Shown: positions 35,499 to 43,847 of the stretch, piece after piece
How positions within the stretch are numbered: the stretch's first letter is position 1
How the letters are laid out: each line of letters opens with the position of its first letter
DNA from: CBDIHP01 sp965279195
GTDB lineage: Bacteria; Planctomycetota; Planctomycetia; Isosphaerales; Isosphaeraceae
DNA length: 64,000 nt
Assembly (NCBI GenBank): GCA_965279195.1
Contig: CBDIHP010000044.1
Coordinates: 186,001 to 250,000, forward strand
Reading direction: 5' to 3'
Position numbers and translations under genes: made by a program
Notes under the pieces: generated by a model
What the model saw: only the letters and a program-made list of their open reading frames with translations
The model's database searches: none
What the model was told of the DNA's origin: nothing

Positions 35499-36366
35499 GG
35501 ATCGGCTCCGACGTCTCGTGGAGTTGGCTCTCGGCCGGGAGATACGCGGACATTTCCGCCACGGGATGCTCCAGGATTTCCACGAGTCGCTTGAAGAACC
35601 TGGCTCCCTGGGCCCCGGCCATCACCCGGCGATCGAAGTTCATCGTCAGGGTGAACGTCGTGCAGGCCACAATCTCGTCGTTCTTCACGACCGGCCGCTT
35701 CTTCACCAGCCCGAAGGACACACCAAGCGGGTGCGACCACGTCGCCATCACAACGTCGACGCCGTACTTGGCCGGGGAACTGATCAGGACTGCGCCACCC
35801 CGATACTTCACCCACATGCTCGGGACGAAGCAGGGCATCCGGATCAGCCAGGTCGCCAGCCAGCCCGGAAGCCTTCGGATGATCGTGCTGAATTCCCGCC
35901 ATTGCTGATTGTTGGACGCGTCGCACGTCGCCAATGCGTGGAGTTCCGAGGTCAGATCCTGGAGCGTCGGCTTGTCGGCGTCGCGGAAGACGTCGATGAA
36001 CGCGGTCGACTCCGCGCCGGGGAAATCCCGCTCGCAGGCCACCGCGATGTCGCTCCGCTCGAACCGCTGGAGCCTGGGCGACTGCCAGGGGAACCAGGCC
36101 CGTCTCGTGACCCGGCGGTTCGCGTAGGCGAACTCCTTAAGGGCGAGGGCCACCGCCTTGACGACGAACGAGGTGTAGGACGGCTTCGGGCCTGATCGCG
36201 TCCCCGCGCGGATCGCCTCGACCCCCGTGAGGTCGATCTCGGCCAGGAACGTCACCGTGTTCCCCGGCCTGCACTCGAATTCCACGATCCGTCGGGTGGC
36301 TTCGAAGAACGGATTCTTCGGCTCGATCCGATAGACATCCGATCGCGGCTGATCTCCGGCGCTCAT
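35491..36366 (-). CDS. 2-oxoacid dehydrogenase E2-type acyltransferase-like protein, catalytic His lost
   Basis: A 291-residue protein with the chloramphenicol-acetyltransferase-like fold of the E2 catalytic core. It has no lipoyl or peripheral-binding domain. The family motif DHRVxDGA near the C-terminus reads DRRVMAGA (245-252), so the catalytic His is Arg246 and the Asp is Ala250. The rest of the fold signature (AQGARFFKRLVEIL, SYTSFVVKAVALAL) is kept. It may bind an acyl-CoA or act as a scaffold, but normal E2 catalysis is unlikely. ATG 36366 has GGGGAGG upstream. Translationally overlapped with the GT1 gene. Confidence 0.85.
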   Translation of the reverse strand: MSAGDQPRSDVYRIEPKNPFFEATRRIVEFECRPGNTVTFLAEIDLTGVEAIRAGTRSGPKPSYTSFVVKAVALALKEFAYANRRVTRRAWFPWQSPRLQRFERSDIAVACERDFPGAESTAFIDVFRDADKPTLQDLTSELHALATCDASNNQQWREFSTIIRRLPGWLATWLIRMPCFVPSMWVKYRGGAVLISSPAKYGVDVVMATWSHPLGVSFGLVKKRPVVKNDEIVACTTFTLTMNFDRRVMAGAQGARFFKRLVEILEHPVAEMSAYLPAESQLHETSEPIRA

Positions 36367-36529
36367 CGTTGGCCTCCCCGGCTCAGCATCGAACCGGCAT
36401 CGTGTGGTGGATAGGCGAGACGCGACGACAATCAATAGGATGAATTTTATCGAATCCTTCGGGGATAGCTCGATTGGTCACAGAGCCCGGACGACTTCGC
36501 AAGTCCGGGAGGAACGGCCGCCCAGTTCG

Positions 36530-37627
36530 CTAGATCGCTGCCGCCGCACTTTGGCCTGCCGGGCTGGTCCTCGCCCGGTCTTGCCAGGACAGGCGGGCCG
36601 TCCGCGACGTCGGCGCCGGGGCGTGGCCGAACCGGCAGAGGAATGCCGGGCGACCGTCGCCCATCTCGGGGATGGCCGCGCGGAAGTCGTCGAGGACCGA
36701 CTCCATCTTCGACCGGCCGATCGCCGCGATGAGATCCAGTTCGCCGAATTCCAGGAGGTTGTCGAGGAGCATCACCGTCATCATCGGCTGCGCGGCCAGG
36801 TCATGGGCGTTGATCGCCAGCCAGGAACGCTGCATCGCCCGCCCGACCCGGATATCGGTCGCCGGGGAACGGTCGGGCGCCACCGTGAGGCAGAGGCCCG
36901 ACGACTGCTTGACGACCTGCTTCGCGCGATCGGCGAAGATCGACGCCGCGCCGAGGATCCGAACTAGCGTCGCCGGCATCTTGCTCAGGAGCGGCAGCAT
37001 GAACCGCTCCGACGCCTTGAGTTCGAGCGAGCCGGTGGAGAGCCCTTCCTCGACCGGCGCAGACGGGGCCCGATCGAAGCGGACATTCTTGAAGAACGCC
37101 GAGCGCATCGCGGCCTCGCCGAAGACCAGACCGTCGGCCCGGCCGATGATCTCGCCGAGGTTCGCCAATCGATCCGGGCCGACTACCCACACCGTCCGGA
37201 CCCCATCGACTTCGGACGCGTCCTCGCGGATCCGGTCCAGGGTCCCCTGCGGGACCGCTCTGCCGTCGAAGTCGCGGCGATTCGTGATGCGACGGGTGAG
37301 GCGATCGACGATCGCACCCCCCGCTTGGGGCGGAAGGTCATCCCATATGAGTGTCGTCGCGCCGGTGATCGGGTCGATTTCGCGGATCACGAACCGTGCG
37401 CCCGACGCATCGGCCTGGATCAGGGCGTTTTCGACCGCCGCGCCGACGGCGATACGGGCCATCCGCTGGCCTGCGTTCATCGGTGAGGCGTCCCGGGTCG
37501 GATCGACCTCGAGGACGACCTCGCGGAGATCGGGCCGCAGGCGGAATGTCCAGGGCTGGGTGTTGTCGCCGGACGGGGCGAGCGTCGCTGCCCGGAGGAT
37601 GAGGTCGAGGATCGGAGGGGTCACCAT
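36530..37627 (-). CDS. Nitroreductase-fold flavoprotein (Acg-like)
   Basis: A 365-residue protein with two nitroreductase halves in one chain, like the Acg/Rv3131 family. The N-terminal APSGDNTQPW at 17-26 is a flavin-phosphate-binding motif, and SSGLCLTVAPD with RAMQRSWLAIN in the second half matches the dimer-like repeat. These proteins bind FMN and may reduce or oxidise small molecules, or only sequester the flavin. ATG 37627 has TGAGGAC upstream. Placed directly downstream of the ThiF-like gene (154 bp); ThiF and nitroreductase genes often occur together or fused in biosynthetic loci. Confidence 0.87.
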   Translation of the reverse strand: MVTPPILDLILRAATLAPSGDNTQPWTFRLRPDLREVVLEVDPTRDASPMNAGQRMARIAVGAAVENALIQADASGARFVIREIDPITGATTLIWDDLPPQAGGAIVDRLTRRITNRRDFDGRAVPQGTLDRIREDASEVDGVRTVWVVGPDRLANLGEIIGRADGLVFGEAAMRSAFFKNVRFDRAPSAPVEEGLSTGSLELKASERFMLPLLSKMPATLVRILGAASIFADRAKQVVKQSSGLCLTVAPDRSPATDIRVGRAMQRSWLAINAHDLAAQPMMTVMLLDNLLEFGELDLIAAIGRSKMESVLDDFRAAIPEMGDGRPAFLCRFGHAPAPTSRTARLSWQDRARTSPAGQSAAAAI

Positions 37628-37781
37628 CGGGGGGTCCTCAGGCGGGGTCGGGGCCCGCGGTGCGGCGTCGCTCGGACGCGATGTCTCCGCCTCCCGGCAC
37701 AACATCGTGCGGGGAGCGTGCCGCGGGCAGGATGATCCGCATTCGACTCGGGGCCACCTCGGTTCACGGGGTCCGGCGGGA

Positions 37782-38663
37782 CTAGGTGATCGCCCAGCCG
37801 AGTGCCTCGAGCTTGCGGCGGACCCGTCGCCTCTTGAGCCGGTTCCAGGGGGATCCATTGCCCCCCAGGAGGCGGCCCGACTTCAAAATCTGCCGATAGG
37901 CGTCGAATTGGTGATACCTCGGCGCGGGCTCGGGCCCGCCTCGCTTCAGGAGCAATCGGACCACCTGGGCCGCCACGACGCCCGCGCAGAGCTGGCAGGC
38001 CAGACCGGCGGACGGCCCCCGGCCCGAGGCCGGATCGGCCTGGCTCAGGTCCATGTACGTCCGATGCGTGGCCGCCGGCGCCAGGCCGAGCAGGAACGCG
38101 ATCAGCTTATCCATCCGGTCCATGCCGTCGACAATATCGAAATATTCGTCGAAAAGCATCCCTCCGGGGTCGAACGAGAGCCAGGCGGCGCTGAACCCCA
38201 GGGGGCCAGCGGTGAGCCCCCAGATCCCCCGCCTCCTCGCCTCGGCGAAGATCATTCTCCGCTCGTCGATCGCGAAGAAGTCGATCCCATCCACAAGGAT
38301 GTCGGCGTCGCCGATCACCTCCGACACGTTACCGGCCGTGATCGGCACCTCGAATTTGACGAGGTTCAGGTCGGGGTTGATCGCCAGGGCCTGCTCGGCC
38401 ATGACCTGGGCCTTGTTCCGGCCGACGGACCCCATCGACGCCCCTTGCTGGCGATTGAAATTCACCAGGTTGAACACGTCCGGGTCGATGATCCGGAAAT
38501 TCCCGATCCCGAGCCGGGCGAGGGTCGTCAAGTGGACCCCGCCGACTCCCCCCATCCCGACGATCGCGACGGTCGACCCTCGCAGGATCTTCTGCTCATC
38601 CGGATCGATCAGCCCGGCGTGGCGTGAGAACGCCTCGTCATAATCGAACGCCGCACCGATCAT
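37782..38663 (-). CDS. ThiF/MoeB/E1-like adenylyltransferase
   Basis: A 293-residue E1-like enzyme that activates carboxylates by adenylation. The nucleotide motif GMGGVG is at 36-41, and the catalytic set Asp60/Asp62 (IIDPD), Arg71 (NFNRQ), Lys84 (GRNKAQ) and Asp128 (DGIDFF) is intact. A CxxC (223-226, ACQLCAG) may bind zinc with other residues; the second pair of the classical zinc site is missing. No ubiquitin-like or ThiS-like sulfur carrier gene is visible nearby, so its substrate may be a small-molecule or peptide carboxylate. 210 bp after the FeeM-like gene. Confidence 0.9.
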   Translation of the reverse strand: MIGAAFDYDEAFSRHAGLIDPDEQKILRGSTVAIVGMGGVGGVHLTTLARLGIGNFRIIDPDVFNLVNFNRQQGASMGSVGRNKAQVMAEQALAINPDLNLVKFEVPITAGNVSEVIGDADILVDGIDFFAIDERRMIFAEARRRGIWGLTAGPLGFSAAWLSFDPGGMLFDEYFDIVDGMDRMDKLIAFLLGLAPAATHRTYMDLSQADPASGRGPSAGLACQLCAGVVAAQVVRLLLKRGGPEPAPRYHQFDAYRQILKSGRLLGGNGSPWNRLKRRRVRRKLEALGWAIT

Positions 38664-38873
38664 CGTGAAACCATCGCATTGAGAGTGCCGGTGGGCCCGA
38701 GCGACCGGCAGAAGCGCTTGGCACTATTCTAGACGAGCGCGCCCCCATAGTCACCTGCCCCTGCGGCGGTGGGTCTCAAATTGGAGGATCTGGCCCGACT
38801 TTGTCGGGAAGTCCCCGCTTCCGGCGGGGGCCCGGGCGGACGGCGGCCGGGCAGGAACCGTACTCGACCCCGA

Positions 38874-39827
38874 TCAGGCCCCGCGGCGTTCGAGCAGCCG
38901 CTGTGTGAAGCGGGCCCAGGTCCGCTGGGGGACCGAACGCCAGGTTGCGGTCCCCTCGCCGCGGCGGATGGCCTCTGCGATCTCCCAGAACTTCGTCCCG
39001 TCGGCCATGGTCGATCGGGAGCCGAAATAGCGTAGGTGGGAACCGGGCCGCGCACCGGCGGTGAGGATCGATTCCGGCAGCGGCTCGCCGAACGCCTTCA
39101 TGTACATGGCCGGGGCGTTGCGGGCGATGAGGTCCTGATTCGCCCACAGGGCCTCCGCCGGGGCGTTCTGGACCGACGGGTAGAGCCGACGCCCGCCGAA
39201 CGACTCGAATCCGACGACCTTGGCATAGTAATTGGAGTGCTTCGGGTTCACGGCGATCACGAAGGTGTCGCCCCCGGAGTGCACATGCGACTGCATCATC
39301 AGGCGGATCAGGCTGTTGAAGACCAGGATGAACTCGCGGGGGGTCAGGCCGTCCTCGGCCAGGCTGGTCACCTCCGCGAGCTTCCTCCCGTCGCGCCGCA
39401 TCGCCTCGATCTCGTCGCCGTAGATGCATTCCATCGGGAGCCCCATCAGGCGGTTGTCGGGGACCAGCGAGAGGGTCGCGACCACCGTTTCGCCCCGCTT
39501 GGCGACGAATGTCATCGTGTCCGGCAGGGCGTGGAACGGGGTGAACCGGTAGGGGTTCTCGCTCGGCTCCTCGTAGCCCCGCTCCTGGTAGCGGCGGGCC
39601 AGGAGCCGGAACGCCTGCTCGAACTCGTCGCGGCTCTGGGCGACCTTGAGCTCGAACGGGCGTCCGCAGGCCTCGATCTGGAAGGACGTCGGCTCCGATG
39701 CCCCCGCCTCGCGGCCCGCGAGGTGCAGCGGCAAGCCCTTCCGCCTCAGCCTGCGACCTTCGAGCGACCGGTTGAAGTGCGGGACAGGGAGGCCGCCTTC
39801 GCTGAAGTAGCTCTGGATGGTCGACAT
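38874..39827 (-). CDS. FeeM-like N-acyl amino acid synthase
   Basis: A 317-residue GNAT-related protein similar to the environmental-DNA enzyme FeeM and to autoinducer synthases, which transfer fatty acyl chains from acyl carrier protein to the amino group of an amino acid such as tyrosine. The conserved core is ARRYQERGYEEP, TMTFVAKRGETVVATLSLVPD, and LAEVTSLAED, then NPKHSNYYAKVVGFESFGG. ATG 39827 has AAGGA eight bases upstream; ATGs at 39845 and 39863 are alternatives. It is the first gene of the minus-strand cluster and near a PEP-CTERM gene; the related 'exosortase-associated acyltransferase' family is an alternative reading. No ACP gene is seen. Confidence 0.85.
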   Translation of the reverse strand: MSTIQSYFSEGGLPVPHFNRSLEGRRLRRKGLPLHLAGREAGASEPTSFQIEACGRPFELKVAQSRDEFEQAFRLLARRYQERGYEEPSENPYRFTPFHALPDTMTFVAKRGETVVATLSLVPDNRLMGLPMECIYGDEIEAMRRDGRKLAEVTSLAEDGLTPREFILVFNSLIRLMMQSHVHSGGDTFVIAVNPKHSNYYAKVVGFESFGGRRLYPSVQNAPAEALWANQDLIARNAPAMYMKAFGEPLPESILTAGARPGSHLRYFGSRSTMADGTKFWEIAEAIRRGEGTATWRSVPQRTWARFTQRLLERRGA

Positions 39828-41400
39828 CGGTGTGATCCTTCGCATCGGGAAGCGTCTCGGCATCGACTCGCGGACGAAACAACGTCCGCCGCTCAGGCGT
39901 CATCGCTCGGCCGGTGGGCCCGGATTCGGCTCAAACGGAAAGTCTCAGCGTATGTAGATATCAATAGATTCTAAACGAAAACGCTCGCCGCCATCCGGCC
40001 GGCCTGGCCGGATGACGTTCGGACGGATTGATGCATTGGGGCAGCAGGGCATCGCGGACGGACGGAGGCACGAGAGCCCGGTTGCCGACCCGTGAGGGGT
40101 GGCGGAGGGTTCAGGTGCCCGGCCGGATTGGTTGCCTTGCGAGGAATCAGCGAGAGGTTCACTGGGGGGATTTGGAGCTATCATGATCCCCCAAGACCGA
40201 TAGTCAAGGGCAAGCCAGCGGCCGTCGTCCGAATCTCCGTCACACATCATCAAGCATGCGTTCATCCACCTGTCCGGGCTGTCTTCGCCCTCGCAGGACG
40301 GGATTCACTAAAGCAGTTGCCGTGCCCGCGGCATCCCGGCCACTCATTGGGCCGGAGGTTAGCGCCCGCCAGATCGGCGCAAACCCTTGTGCGATGAGGC
40401 CTTCATCGTTGCGACGCCCCCCGGACTGTCTTCCAGGACCGTTGCCCGCGGACGACGTTAACAATGGAGGTGTCACAGCCTTCTTCCAACCGGGTGACAC
40501 CTCAGCCCCGGAGCTGCCCAGCGAGAATTACAGTCAGGTGCCGACGCCCCTTGACGGCTTCCTGTTGCGTAAAATCACCCCAAGCTGTCCAGCAGGAAAG
40601 GCGCGCCAGATCGCAGGTCCCCGCATACATGCATTCGTGATTTGTTTGATGTGACCGGGCTTCCATCATGCAATCGATCCAGAGTTCCGGCCTTGAACCG
40701 GGCGCGGGCGACCCCGGATTCGCGATCGCTCGCACGGACGAGTGAGACCACCCGTGGATGCTTGCCGAGCCGCGTGCCATGCCCGAGCCGCGCCCTGTGC
40801 GGTCGGGGCCGTCGGTCGATGAGTGACGGACCGGCCAACCAGCTGGCCAGGCTGCGAGGAGGGAAGACGATCGTGTCAGACGATCCCGCAGGCTGATCGA
40901 TGTCGGGTTAATAGGTTCGTGGTTATATAAATGGAAATGTGCTAGAAGGTTCACTCGGCCAATGACATGGCTCATTACAGATGGGAGCCGTTCGCACCCT
41001 ATCCGGCTCCCGATCGGAGCCGAGGCCGACCCGATCGCGTCACATCGATCGGATTGCATGCCCACGTCCCGGTGAGGCGTGTGGTCGCTGAGTCTGGGTG
41101 GATTGGAACCTGACGCCGACGTCACCGAAGGCCCCGGTTTACACGCAGGTGAGCCCACCGGTTGTCCGGAACCGGTCTGATCCCCGGGCGGGCAAGCTAG
41201 GACGTCCCCGGCTGAGCATGGGCAGGGGGGGCCGGGATCCGTTCTCGAAGCGCTGGGGTGACCTGGATCACTCAGTGAGTACGCCAAGAGAACAACGCGG
41301 GACGCCCCGGGGCGGGAGGACACCGTCTGTTCGATCTCGACGACGAGGCACGTCGACCACCGTCGGTCGTCCCCGTCGAGTCACGGGATGGTCGCCTTCG
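39828..41400. other. 1.6-kb gene-free region
   Basis: No reading frame here shows a protein family, a good Shine-Dalgarno or a natural codon pattern. The base composition drops in 40900-40960 (AT-rich, ATATAAATGG). A perfect 10-bp inverted repeat lies at 40467-40503. It may contain a promoter of the FeeM-led cluster, a decayed gene, or a non-coding RNA; I cannot tell which. Confidence 0.5.
40467..40503. repeat. 10-bp inverted repeat, possible operator or hairpin
   Basis: GAGGTGTCAC (40467-40476) and GTGACACCTC (40494-40503) are perfect inverted arms with a 17-base spacer. No T-tract follows on either strand, so it is not a standard terminator. Confidence 0.55.
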
Positions 41401-41439
41401 AAAAGCGAAAGGACCGCCCCTCGCGGGACGGTCCTTTCG
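41401..41439 (-). terminator. Rho-independent terminator of the PEP-CTERM gene
   Basis: Perfect 11-bp stem (41406-41416 with 41429-41439), 12-base loop, then CTTTT on the minus strand, 35 bp past the stop of the PEP-CTERM gene. Confidence 0.8.
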
Positions 41440-41473
41440 GCTCAACGATTCCGTGGACTGATCCGGAGACGAA

Positions 41474-42442
41474 TCAGGCCTTGCGGCGGCGACGGGCGGC
41501 AAAGACGCCACCGATGAGAAGGCCGGCGACGGCGGAGACAATGCTGCCGGGCTCAGGAGCGATGGTAAACGTGCTCGCTCCGTCCGACTGGAACATGACG
41601 TTCCCGGCGAGCGGGTTGCCCCGGGAGTCGGCCCCGCCATTGATCGAACCGACCGTGGTCGCACCGGCCTGGCCGTTGAAGAACTGTGCGGCGGGCGAGA
41701 CCTGGAGGAACGGCAGGTCGTTCCGGGTCGTCAGGTCCTGGAGAAGGATGCTCAGCGTGGGGGGCAGGCCGCCCACGAAGAAGCTGGTATTCACGAAGGT
41801 GGTCACGAACTCGAGTGCGGTCGAGCCGGTGCCGCCGACGGTATGGACGCCGGGGTAGAGGCCGCTGCCGCTCTGGTCGAGGAGCCCGATGTCGGGATTG
41901 GTCACGCTGAAGTTACCGGTGTTGGTCACGGCCAGCGGCCCTGTGTTCAGGGTGCCGTCGTAAACTTTGACACCGGCTGTGAATCCGGTGCCGGCCGCGT
42001 CGCTGGCGACGCTCGGGGCATTGTAGTAGATCTGAAGGCTGCCGCCGACGGCGATGAACTGAGCGGTGTTCGTGCTGATGCTGAACACCTGCTCGGTGAT
42101 GCTGGCGACGAAGGTCAACTGATTGGCACCAGCGACACCGTAGGTGTAGACCGGGGTGTTGGTGTTGTCCAGCAGGCTGCCGGTCTTGGCCTGATAAAGA
42201 AGCTGGAAGGTCTCGCCGGCGGTCGGGAGCCGGAAACCTGTCGGGCTGGTCGCATCGACCTTGTTGAAGCCCACCGCGATGGCATTGCCAGGGAGCTGGT
42301 CGAAGGTGCGGACCTGGACGGCCGCCGCGGAGCCTGCGCCGTCAGGGTCGAAGGTCAGGGAGATCGCAGCCCGAGCAGGGCTAAAGCCCAACAGAAGGGC
42401 CATCGTGGCGGCGAGGGTAGTTCTCGCGACGAGCCGGTACAT
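41474..42442 (-). CDS. PEP-CTERM sorting-signal protein
   Basis: A 322-residue exported protein. Signal peptide (LAATMALLLGFSPARAA) precedes a beta-rich, Asn/Thr/Gly-rich body with no named domain. The C-terminus is a PEP-CTERM signal: APEPGS, a hydrophobic helix (IVSAVAGLLIGGVFAA) and RRRRKA. Exosortase cleaves before this helix and attaches or releases the protein at the envelope, often with exopolysaccharide. No exosortase gene is in the window. ATG 42442 has AAGGAG nine bases upstream. A terminator follows directly. Confidence 0.93.
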   Translation of the reverse strand: MYRLVARTTLAATMALLLGFSPARAAISLTFDPDGAGSAAAVQVRTFDQLPGNAIAVGFNKVDATSPTGFRLPTAGETFQLLYQAKTGSLLDNTNTPVYTYGVAGANQLTFVASITEQVFSISTNTAQFIAVGGSLQIYYNAPSVASDAAGTGFTAGVKVYDGTLNTGPLAVTNTGNFSVTNPDIGLLDQSGSGLYPGVHTVGGTGSTALEFVTTFVNTSFFVGGLPPTLSILLQDLTTRNDLPFLQVSPAAQFFNGQAGATTVGSINGGADSRGNPLAGNVMFQSDGASTFTIAPEPGSIVSAVAGLLIGGVFAARRRRKA

Positions 42443-43017
42443 CGGGGGGGCTCCTTGGGGGCGTAAGTTCGGATTCATGTCACATTCCTTGGAGACGGTT
42501 TCGGCCGTTCGGGATCACCGACCGCGAGGCTTAGGACGACCGCGGCGCAGTCGACCTGCCTGCACGGATCCCGTTCATCCTGCGGGTCGGGCCGAGACGC
42601 AGCGCCACCTGATGCAGGGTTCGGTAGGTGGGGAGGCCTCTTGCTCTGTCCTTGTCTCCTTACATTGCTAACCTGCGGAGACGTAAGGGGTCAACTAAAA
42701 ATCAGCTCGAACGCTATGAGGGCCTTACTGATGTGGGAAAAACACCACATGATCCCCGGGGCACCGATCGCGGGAAATCACCCGCGAAGGCTCGCGTGCA
42801 TGAATGCATTAGGGGTTCTGGCTGTAACTTGTTTGTGGGAAATAGTTTGCTTGTCGCCCTCGGAAGATCGGTTTCTGAGGGCGTTCGGCGGCCGCTTCGC
42901 AAGAGTCAAGTCGAGTGTTGATCCTCGGAATCATCGTTGGCGCGTCTTGTTCAGGGTGCCCCTTGAAAATGTACGAACCAGACTGATGTGTCTGGAATGC
43001 ATGGGGCAACCGTACCG
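42443..43017. other. Gene-free spacer upstream of the PEP-CTERM gene
   Basis: No gene is supported in 575 bases. It is less GC-rich than its neighbours at 42690-42860. A minus-strand TTGACC (42689-42694) with TTAGCA 17 bases on (42666-42671) could be a weak promoter of the PEP-CTERM gene; I give it little weight. Confidence 0.4.
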
Positions 43018-43725
43018 TCAGCGATCGGATTTCCAGGCCCCGACGACATCTGCAACCCGGGGCGCAGACTGCCGGCCGGTTGACGGATCTCTCGTCCCGC
43101 TCGCGAGATGGATCTCAACGAGCCCAGGAATTCGCCTGAGCATCGGCACGTCTTCCGGCCGGATCCCGCCCCCGGCCAGCAGTGTCGGGCGAGTGACTTC
43201 TTCGGTCATTCTCGCAAGTCGCTCGACGGAACTCTTCTGGGCAACGTGAGTTGCATTCAAGCCGCCGGAGGTGAGCAGGCGCTCGACACCGAGGGCTCCG
43301 AGTCGTTCCAGGGTTTTGAATGGATCCGGAACCAGGTCGAACGCCTTGTGGAACGTGACCGGCAGCGGGACGGACAGGGCGACGAGTTGCTCGGTGGCCG
43401 CCTCGTCGAGCGAGCCGTCGGGGAGGAGCACCCCGAAGACGATCCCGCCGGCACCACAGCCTTTCGCGAATTCAATGTCGCGGGCCATGATCTCGTATTC
43501 GAGGGGCGAGATCGTAAAATCCCCCCCACGAGCCCGGATCATCACATTGACCGGGATCGACAGCCGCTCGCAGGCCAGGGAGATGGTGCCCGCACTCGGG
43601 GTGATCCCGCCGACCGCGAGATCGGCGCAAAGCTCGATGCGGTCGGCACCTCCGGCCTGTGCGGCAATGGCGTCCTCGACGCTGGTGACACAAATCTCCA
43701 CGAGCCTGGGGCGGGACGGTTGCAT
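43018..43725 (-). CDS. cutC: Copper homeostasis protein CutC family
   Basis: A 235-residue TIM-barrel protein of the CutC family. Conserved blocks: LVEICVTSVEDAIAAQAGGADRIELC, GGITPSAG, VNVMIRARGGDF, VTFHKAFDLVPDP, LLTSGG, and LAGGGIRPEDVP. The name is historical (copper tolerance in E. coli); the true catalytic role is not established. Chosen ATG 43725 starts directly before the first block; its Shine-Dalgarno is weak. Divergent from the ABC permease, 122 bp apart. Confidence 0.93.
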   Translation of the reverse strand: MQPSRPRLVEICVTSVEDAIAAQAGGADRIELCADLAVGGITPSAGTISLACERLSIPVNVMIRARGGDFTISPLEYEIMARDIEFAKGCGAGGIVFGVLLPDGSLDEAATEQLVALSVPLPVTFHKAFDLVPDPFKTLERLGALGVERLLTSGGLNATHVAQKSSVERLARMTEEVTRPTLLAGGGIRPEDVPMLRRIPGLVEIHLASGTRDPSTGRQSAPRVADVVGAWKSDR

Positions 43726-43847
43726 GGCGGCGGTTCCGGATGGCGTGGGATCGGGAAAGCGGGTGGAATGGGAAACTCGTTCGTGGCCCGTTAGGTACAC
43801 TCTCTCGATCGGCAAGCGCCTTGTAAACTGGCCCGGAAGGATGCCCG

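Noticed and set aside
36486..36509. Hairpin CCCGGAC/GTCCGGG between the nitroreductase and E2-like genes as terminator
   Set aside because: Only seven base pairs and no T-tract on the minus strand; it may be a chance hairpin.
38686..38829. Hairpins between FeeM-like and ThiF-like genes as terminators
   Set aside because: Several GC stems (38686-38710, 38794-38808, 38813-38829) but none has a T-run, so termination cannot be claimed.
42628..42921. A 97-residue plus-strand frame upstream of the PEP-CTERM gene
   Set aside because: No start signal, unusual composition and no recognisable domain; two other frames are open as well.
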